A DNA stretch of 64,000 bases from AV40 sp035568175 (GTDB lineage: Bacteria; Verrucomicrobiota; Verrucomicrobiia; Chthoniobacterales; UBA10450): assembly GCA_035568175.1 (NCBI GenBank), contig DATMON010000015.1:1-64000 (forward strand), given 5' to 3'. The first letter of the stretch is position 1. Every line of letters starts with the position of its first letter. Both the position numbers and the translations under genes were made by a program. Below, piece after piece: positions 58,888 to 64,000 of the stretch. The notes beneath the pieces are model-generated. The model was given only the letters and a program-made list of their open reading frames with translations, did no database searches and was not told the origin of the DNA.

Positions 58888-60714
58888 CTACCCAATCTCT
58901 TCCACCACTCGCTTCAAATAGTCCGGCATCTCCGGAAGCGGTTCCAACCGAATCCGCATCGAGCCGTCCTCCGCTTTGGAAATCATCGTGTTCACTTTTG
59001 CAAACCGCTCCTCTTTGTTCGGATAATCGTCACGAAACTGAGCGCCGCGGCTTTCTTTGCGCTCAATCGCCGCGCGCGTGATCGCTTCCGAAGCCGTTAG
59101 CAGATTTTTCAGGTCGAGCGCAGTGTGCCAGCCCGGATTGAATTCGCGATGACCGGTCACGCCTGCCTTGTTTGCCCGCTCCTTTAATTTCTCCAACTGC
59201 TTGAGCGCATGTTGCATTTCCGATTCGGTCCGCACGATCCCGACATTGTCCTGCATCAACTCCTGCAAATCTCCCTGGATTTCGTACGGATTCTCGCCAC
59301 CGCTTCTTTCAAACGGCGCCAGCGCTTCTTGCTCGACGATGTCGATCTTAGGGCCCGTCCGGCTCGGACTGTCGATCCTGCCTAACGAGTTGTCCCTCGC
59401 GAATCGCGCCGCGAACTCGCCGGCGCGTTTTCCGAACACAAGAAGATCGGACAGCGAATTTCCACCGAGCCGATTGGCGCCGTTGATTCCCGCAGCGCAC
59501 TCACCGGCAGCGAACAAGCCCGGCACGCGCGACATCTGCGTGTCGGGATCGACATGAACGCCGCCCATGATGTAATGCGTGGTCGGTCCAACTTCCATCG
59601 GTTGCTCGGTGATGTCGATGTCGGCCAGCTGCTTAAATTGGTGATACATGCTCGGCAGCTTGCGTTTGATGTACTCGGCTGCGTCCGGAAGTTTTTGTTT
59701 GATCCAAGCGATGTCGAGATAAACCCCGCCGTGAGGACTTCCCCTGCCCTCTTTGATTTCGCGAACGATGCAACGCGACACGTGATCGCGCGTCAATAAT
59801 TCCGGCGGGCGCCGCGCGTTTTTGTCGCCCTGACAATAACGCCAGCCTTCTTCTTCGTTGTCCGCGGTCTGCGCTCGATAATTTTCCGGAATCTCGTCGA
59901 ACATGAATCGCCGGCCTTCTTTGTTGGTGAGAATGCCGCCCTCACCGCGCACACCTTCGGTCACCAGGATTCCCATCACGCTCGGCGGCCAAACCATTCC
60001 GGTCGGATGAAATTGGATGAACTCCATGTCAATCAATTCCGCGCCTGCTTCGTAAGCCAGCGAATGTCCGTCGCCGGTGTATTCCCAACTGTTGCTCGTG
60101 ATTTTGTAAGCGCGGCCAATCCCGCCGGTGGCGAGCACGATTGCTTTCGCGCGAAAAATTTTGAATCGACCGCGCTCGCGCTCGTAACCGAACGCGCCGA
60201 CTGCACGATTCCCGTCCTTCAAGATCGACAAGATCGTATGCTCCATGTGCACGTCGATGCCGCGGTGCACGCCATGGTCCTGCAGGGTGCGAATCATTTC
60301 CAAACCCGTGCGATCTCCCACATGCGCGAGCCGCGGATATCGGTGGCCGCCAAAGTTCCGCTGCAAAATTCGACCATCTTCGGTGCGATCGAAAACGGCT
60401 CCCCAAGCTTCAAGCTCGCGCACACGGTCCGGCGCTTCTTTGGCGTGCAACTCAGCCATGCGCCACTGATTCACGTACTGACCGCCGCGCATCGTATCGG
60501 CGAAATGCACTTTCCAATTGTCGCGCTCGTCCACGTTTGCCAGCGCCGCAGCGATTCCGCCTTCGGCCATTACGGTGTGCGCTTTACCGAGCAGCGATTT
60601 ACAAACAAGCCCAACGCGAACGCCCGCAGCCGAAGCTTCAATCGCCGCGCGCAATCCCGCGCCGCCGGCGCCGATCACGAGCACATCGTGTTCATGCGTC
60701 TCGTAGTCAGCCAT
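58888..60714 (-). CDS. sdhA: Succinate dehydrogenase/fumarate reductase flavoprotein subunit
   Basis: 608 residues. VLVIGAGGAGLRAAIEASAAG binds FAD; GKAHTVMAEGGIAAAL holds the flavinylated His; GGHRYPRLAHVGDRTGLEM, THYIMGGVHVDPDTQ and GANRLGGNSLSDLLVFGKRA are the substrate and FAD motifs. It oxidises succinate to fumarate. Residues near DSPSRTGPKIDIVEQ are coded by a short palindrome also seen at 9503 and 49241, suggesting a tiny insert. The gene starts 3 bases downstream of sdhC. Confidence 0.95.
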   Translation of the reverse strand: MADYETHEHDVLVIGAGGAGLRAAIEASAAGVRVGLVCKSLLGKAHTVMAEGGIAAALANVDERDNWKVHFADTMRGGQYVNQWRMAELHAKEAPDRVRELEAWGAVFDRTEDGRILQRNFGGHRYPRLAHVGDRTGLEMIRTLQDHGVHRGIDVHMEHTILSILKDGNRAVGAFGYERERGRFKIFRAKAIVLATGGIGRAYKITSNSWEYTGDGHSLAYEAGAELIDMEFIQFHPTGMVWPPSVMGILVTEGVRGEGGILTNKEGRRFMFDEIPENYRAQTADNEEEGWRYCQGDKNARRPPELLTRDHVSRCIVREIKEGRGSPHGGVYLDIAWIKQKLPDAAEYIKRKLPSMYHQFKQLADIDITEQPMEVGPTTHYIMGGVHVDPDTQMSRVPGLFAAGECAAGINGANRLGGNSLSDLLVFGKRAGEFAARFARDNSLGRIDSPSRTGPKIDIVEQEALAPFERSGGENPYEIQGDLQELMQDNVGIVRTESEMQHALKQLEKLKERANKAGVTGHREFNPGWHTALDLKNLLTASEAITRAAIERKESRGAQFRDDYPNKEERFAKVNTMISKAEDGSMRIRLEPLPEMPDYLKRVVEEIG

Positions 60715-60717
60715 TCG

Positions 60718-61506
60718 TTAAATGACCCGGAAGTCGTGCCAAATTCCCATCGAACAAAGACGCACGTAAAGATCGGTGAATCCGACCCAGAACAAACTCA
60801 TCCAGGCCCACATCATGTGGCGCTGATTCAAGCAGGTGACGCAGCGGTAGGTCTGAAATGAAGATGTCGATCTTGCCAGTTGATCGCGGAAACCGCCGAT
60901 CAAATGCCGCAGCGAGTGACAACCAAATGTGTAGCCGCTGAGCAGGACGACGTTAATCGTGAGCACGATTGTGCCGATGCCGATTCCAAATCGATTATCG
61001 AACCAGAGCGCCTTCCAAACGTCGTAGCTCAAAATCAAAATGAAAATGAGTGCTAGATACAGGAAGTAGCGATGCACGTTCTGCATGATCAGCGGGAACG
61101 AGCGTTCGCCCAGGTACGTTTTGCGCGGCTCGCCGACGGTGCACGCGGGCGGGTCGGCCCAGAACGCTTTGTAGTAGGCGCCGCGATAATAATAACAGGT
61201 CAGGCGAAATCCGCCCGGCGCCCAAAGAATTAGTAACGCCGGCGAAAAGACTAGCCAAGTCGGCCACCAAATTGGCTTCGCACCGAACCAGCTGTGCGGC
61301 GAAGCACCGAAAAGTTCCGGCGAATAAAAAGGAGAAATATAATTGCCGAAAAAATAATGAGTCCCCTGAAACGCAGCCCAGGTCGAATAGACAATGAAAG
61401 TCGACAAGCCGAGAAAGACTAGGAGCGGCTGCAGCCACCAAACATCGGCCCGCGTCGTTTCGCCGAAAGAACGGTGTGGAATCGCGGGCGTCGTCGAGCC
61501 GTTCAT
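60718..61506 (-). CDS. sdhC: Succinate dehydrogenase membrane (cytochrome b-type) subunit
   Basis: 262 residues and about five membrane helices (PLLVFLGLSTFIVYSTWAAF; WLVFSPALLILWAPGGF; YFLYLALIFILILSYDVWKAL; GIGTIVLTINVVLLSGYTFG; MMWAWMSLFWVGFTDLYV). His residues HRYF and CHSLRHL could bind haem. The chain is the single, fused-type membrane anchor found with SdhAB in Verrucomicrobia, Actinobacteria and related groups. It anchors SdhAB and passes electrons to quinone. Overlaps the MBL gene by 4 bases. Confidence 0.85.
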   Translation of the reverse strand: MNGSTTPAIPHRSFGETTRADVWWLQPLLVFLGLSTFIVYSTWAAFQGTHYFFGNYISPFYSPELFGASPHSWFGAKPIWWPTWLVFSPALLILWAPGGFRLTCYYYRGAYYKAFWADPPACTVGEPRKTYLGERSFPLIMQNVHRYFLYLALIFILILSYDVWKALWFDNRFGIGIGTIVLTINVVLLSGYTFGCHSLRHLIGGFRDQLARSTSSFQTYRCVTCLNQRHMMWAWMSLFWVGFTDLYVRLCSMGIWHDFRVI

Positions 61507-62906
61507 TTCCCGTCAGCTCCTTCAACTGGCAGCTTGGCCTTTCTCCACGCTTCCCAGCTGCCAGGCACGTTCCAGAGATTGTCGAAGCCCTCCTCTTTCA
61601 AAATGCTTGCTGCGATGCTCGCACGATAACCGCTCGCGCAATAAACGGCTGTTGGCTTCGCGCGATCGAGTTCGCTCACCCGCTTTCGCAGCTCTGGCAA
61701 AAAAATGTGACGCGCGCCGGGAACGTGCCCGTTCTTCCATTCCCGCGGCGAACGAACATCGACAATCTGCAAACGCGCGACCTGTTTATTCAGTTCATGC
61801 ACACTCATCTGCCTGACCTCCGCCTGTTCGAATCCTTCGGCCTGCCACGCCTTCATCCCACCGACCAGATAGCCGGCGAACTTTGAATAACCGGTTCGAA
61901 TAAAAAGCCTGACCACGTTCTCGAGATCGTTTTCATTTTCGAGCACGAGAAGAATCGGCTCATTGGAGGCGAGCATCCAACCAGCCCAGATCGAAAGAAC
62001 AGGCGAACCGCCGATGTTCAATGCCCCGGGAATATGACCGCCGCCAAAGGCAAGCATGCTTCGAGTGTCAACGAGCGCGCCGGCCTTCTTTTCAATCGCT
62101 TGCTTAAACGCTTTTGGCGGAAGAGCAGGAACGCGAGGAAGACCTCCCAATATCTCCGGACCTTCCGCATTCAGCTTCTTCATCACCGGGTAGTAGTTGG
62201 GAACGGGCGGCGCAGTGGCCAGGGCATGCTCGGTAAACTTCTGGACGTCGTCGAACTGAAGAAACTTATTATGCCGCCGCTCGTAACCGATCGTGCTGGT
62301 CAAGCGTGCCCCGATGTCCGCGCCGCAAGGCGAGCCGGCGCCGTGATTCGGATAAATCATGACGTGGTCCGGCATTTTCAGATAAAAATCGCGCAGGGTG
62401 TGAAATTGCTTCTCGGCCAGTTGCTTGGTGTGCTTTTCGCCTAACAAGTCGGGTCGCCCCGCGGATGAAACGAAGAGCGAATCCCCGGTCAGAATTCCCC
62501 ACGGAGTGTCGGGATGATCCGACTCGGCCAATAAATACGAAAGATGCTCCGGTGTGTGCCCAGGCGTGTGTCGCGCGGTGATGAGCACTTCACCAAACTC
62601 GAACCGATCGCCGTCTTTTATTTCCTCGTGCTCGAAGCCGTACTCGGCCCCGCCTTCGCGACTGACATAAATCTTCGCCGATTCCAAACGCGCGCGGAGC
62701 TCACGCGAACCGCTGACGAGATCGGCGTGAATATGCGTTTCGAAAATGTGCGTGATCGCCACGCCGGATTCCCGCGCCATCTCGATGTAAACATCACAGT
62801 CCGGTCGCGGATCGAAAACTGCCGCAACACCTTCATCATCGTCGCCGACGAGATAGGATAGCTCGGCGATGCCGGGCGTCTGAACGGTTTTGAAAACGAG
62901 CGACAC
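61503..62906 (-). CDS. Persulfide-dioxygenase-like MBL protein with two rhodanese domains
   Basis: About 467 residues from GTG 62906 (VSLVFKTVQTPGIAEL); an ATG 66 bases upstream lies in a repeat. MBL fold about 1-250 with iron/zinc motif ETHIHADLVSGSREL, RHTPGHTPEHLSYLL and LTGDSLFVSSAGRPDLLG. Rhodanese 1 (about 270-360) lacks the Cys loop (LLVLENENDLENV), so it is inactive; rhodanese 2 (365-460) has VYCASGYRA with the catalytic Cys. Oxidises glutathione or other persulfide in sulfide detoxification. Adjacent to a sulfite-oxidase-like gene, which gives a route sulfide to sulfite to sulfate. Confidence 0.87.
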   Translation of the reverse strand: MSLVFKTVQTPGIAELSYLVGDDDEGVAAVFDPRPDCDVYIEMARESGVAITHIFETHIHADLVSGSRELRARLESAKIYVSREGGAEYGFEHEEIKDGDRFEFGEVLITARHTPGHTPEHLSYLLAESDHPDTPWGILTGDSLFVSSAGRPDLLGEKHTKQLAEKQFHTLRDFYLKMPDHVMIYPNHGAGSPCGADIGARLTSTIGYERRHNKFLQFDDVQKFTEHALATAPPVPNYYPVMKKLNAEGPEILGGLPRVPALPPKAFKQAIEKKAGALVDTRSMLAFGGGHIPGALNIGGSPVLSIWAGWMLASNEPILLVLENENDLENVVRLFIRTGYSKFAGYLVGGMKAWQAEGFEQAEVRQMSVHELNKQVARLQIVDVRSPREWKNGHVPGARHIFLPELRKRVSELDRAKPTAVYCASGYRASIAASILKEEGFDNLWNVPGSWEAWRKAKLPVEGADGK

Positions 62907-62945
62907 GCCAAGAGTTAACGCGAAGGAGCACCGAACTTCAACTCT

Positions 62946-63078
62946 GGGGAGCGCACGCGCCCTCGCGTGCACATTTCGGCGCCCTCGCCGAAATGCTCTT
63001 GTTATCCGATTTGCGTTGCGGACAAAGTTCGCGATGCCGAGGCGGCATCGCCGGCACGCGAGGGCGCGTGCGCTCCCC
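62946..63078. repeat. Composite palindrome (GGGGAGCGCACGCG arms)
   Basis: Ends GGGGAGCGCACGCGCCCTCG and the reverse CGAGGGCGCGTGCGCTCCCC; inner hairpins TTTCGGCGCCCTCGCCGAAA and GATGCCGAGGCGGCATC. Same family as 49066-49189, with changed inner hairpins. It fills the space between the persulfide and molybdoenzyme genes. Confidence 0.85.
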
Positions 63079-63084
63079 AGAAAA

Positions 63085-64000
63085 TCAAGTTACTTCGACC
63101 GTGATCCGCAGCAGATGGTTGATCATGTAGGTGCCCCGATCGGGATTGCGTTCGATCGGTTGCGTCCGGCCTTTGGAATCGGTCGCGCGCGCGATCAGTA
63201 TTGCTCTGCCCGAACGGGCAGGCGTTTTCCAATTAAATTCCCAGAGTCGCCAAGCATTTGGTTTCGATTCATCGAGTAACTTCGCTTCTTTCCAAGTCGA
63301 TCCGCCATCGGCGCTGAACTCGACCTTCGTAATCTCGCCATTACCCGTCCAGGCCGCGCCACGAACGCGCACGTTTGAATTTGACGAAACGGTTTCGCCT
63401 TCAGTCGGCCCCGCGATTTCCGCTTTCGTTTGCATTTCCGAAAGCGGAACTAACTCGGTGTTGCCCCCTCGCTTCTCCCAAAGCGCGTAATCGAGCGTTT
63501 GATAGTAACCGTTGAACGGCTTGTCGGTCACGATGACGCGCTGGAGCCATTTGATCGACGCCACCGCGTACCAACCGGGCACGATCGCGCGCACGGGAAA
63601 GCCGTTCTCCGGCGGAAGATCGACATCGTTCATCTTGTAAGCGAGCAACACATCGCACGCTTTCTCCAACGGAATGCTGCGGGCGAAATTGAATTCGCTG
63701 GCGGGACTTTTCGGATCTTCGGGCTTTCCGCGATCCGTGCCTTCCAAAATTATCTCGCGCGCGCTTGATTTAACTCCGGCGCGATCGAGCAGAATCGACA
63801 ACGCAACGCCGGTCCATTCGGCATTGCCCACTCCGCCGAGTCCCCATTGCACGCCTTTGACTTTCGGCTCGAGAAAATTTCGATTGTTACCAGCGCATTC
63901 GAGCGTGGCCGGAATCTTTCTCGATTCAAGCTTGGTCAGTTCGTCGAAATCGATTTCGAAAGGTCTCTCGACTTCGCCTTCAACCAGCAGCCGCCACTTG
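63085..64000 (-). CDS. Sulfite-oxidase-family molybdoenzyme (5' part beyond the window)
   Basis: The frame is open to the right edge, so the N-terminus is missing; 304 codons are seen. TLECAGNNR (near 63880) holds the Cys that binds the molybdopterin molybdenum; QWGLGGVGNAEWTGVALSILL is the conserved loop after it. The C-terminal Mo-co dimerisation domain follows (GPTEGETVSSNSNVRVRGAAW, EVEFSADGGSTWKEA-like). Family members oxidise sulfite or work as YedY-like reductases; the dimer domain favours sulfite oxidase/dehydrogenase. Just upstream of the persulfide-dioxygenase-like gene. Confidence 0.88.
   Translation of the reverse strand, partial: KWRLLVEGEVERPFEIDFDELTKLESRKIPATLECAGNNRNFLEPKVKGVQWGLGGVGNAEWTGVALSILLDRAGVKSSAREIILEGTDRGKPEDPKSPASEFNFARSIPLEKACDVLLAYKMNDVDLPPENGFPVRAIVPGWYAVASIKWLQRVIVTDKPFNGYYQTLDYALWEKRGGNTELVPLSEMQTKAEIAGPTEGETVSSNSNVRVRGAAWTGNGEITKVEFSADGGSTWKEAKLLDESKPNAWRLWEFNWKTPARSGRAILIARATDSKGRTQPIERNPDRGTYMINHLLRITVEVT

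Noticed and set aside
57581..60714. Frameshift or pseudogene in the sdh operon due to the IVP insertion
   Set aside because: sdhA and sdhB are both full length with all cofactor motifs; the insertion is between, not within, the genes.
1661..63627. GTCGATCTT as a KOPS-type polar segregation signal
   Set aside because: The two orientations occur at about 19 to 12 with no clear skew across the window, unlike a polar motif on one replichore.
1..64000. tRNA, rRNA, tmRNA or other structured RNA genes
   Set aside because: I looked for GTTCGA-type T-loops with matching acceptor stems in the gaps and found none; the hairpins seen belong to repeats.

Overview
The window reads as a chromosomal segment of a soil-type Verrucomicrobium, most likely Spartobacteria/Chthoniobacterales. 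This placement is an inference. It rests on three tandem TolB-N/TPR membrane proteins, a lone PEP-CTERM protein, a three-gene succinate dehydrogenase of the fused-membrane-subunit type, envelope lipid genes of a Gram-negative, and many short palindromic repeats placed between and even inside genes. Base composition is fairly GC-rich, with a visibly more AT-rich patch around 33.2-40.1 kb. Both window edges cut genes: a TPR protein on the left and a sulfite-oxidase-family molybdoenzyme on the right.

Layout. 1-5.8 kb: three paralogous membrane TPR proteins in an overlapping minus-strand operon. 6-13.3 kb: a small secreted protein, two FAD enzymes (a UbiH/PobA-like monooxygenase and a phytoene-desaturase-like oxidoreductase), an NTF2-like protein, a KTSC-domain protein and a secreted beta-propeller protein. 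13.3-18.4 kb: a minus-strand operon of FAD oxidoreductase, lipoprotein, MMPL exporter and LolA-like carrier, resembling the export part of an aryl-polyene or lipid pathway. 18.6-27 kb: LptF/G permease, ribosomal protein S14, CNNM/CorC transporter, CPXCG protein, MntH, universal stress protein, glycogen synthase. 27-32.5 kb: a 1026-residue fusion of E1alpha, E1beta, lipoyl domain and E2 acyltransferase, then threonine synthase and aspartate kinase.

33.2-40.1 kb is the accessory island. Mostly unrelated single genes (small membrane proteins, a DUF4145 protein, an outer-membrane beta-barrel, a PEP-CTERM protein) are separated by seven same-orientation copies of a repeat built on TATATGTC. It looks like a cassette array, but I see no recombinase and no convincing attC structure.

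40.2-52.2 kb: SGNH hydrolase, FecR protein with a duplicated Cys motif, methyltransferase, NAD kinase, TlyA, CPBP protease, ComF, AccD, FolC, MetG and two paralogous secreted proteins. 52.3-55.7 kb: a probable envelope metal-handling cluster with an ArsP-like permease, a periplasmic HMA protein, an outer-membrane protein and four small secreted Cys-rich peptides, two of them under 60 residues. 55.8-64 kb: AcpS, PdxJ, the sdhCAB operon interrupted by a four-helix-bundle (IVP) gene bounded by inverted repeats, a persulfide-dioxygenase-like protein, and the molybdoenzyme.

Two window-wide themes stand out. First, palindromic REP-like elements with conserved outer arms and variable hairpins not only fill intergenic gaps but supply coding sequence: two linkers and the C-terminal tail of the E1-E2 fusion, a stretch of FolC, an internal stretch of a flavoprotein, and a lipoprotein signal-peptide start. 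Second, the 9-mer GTCGATCTT/AAGATCGAC appears about 31 times by hand count, far above random expectation.
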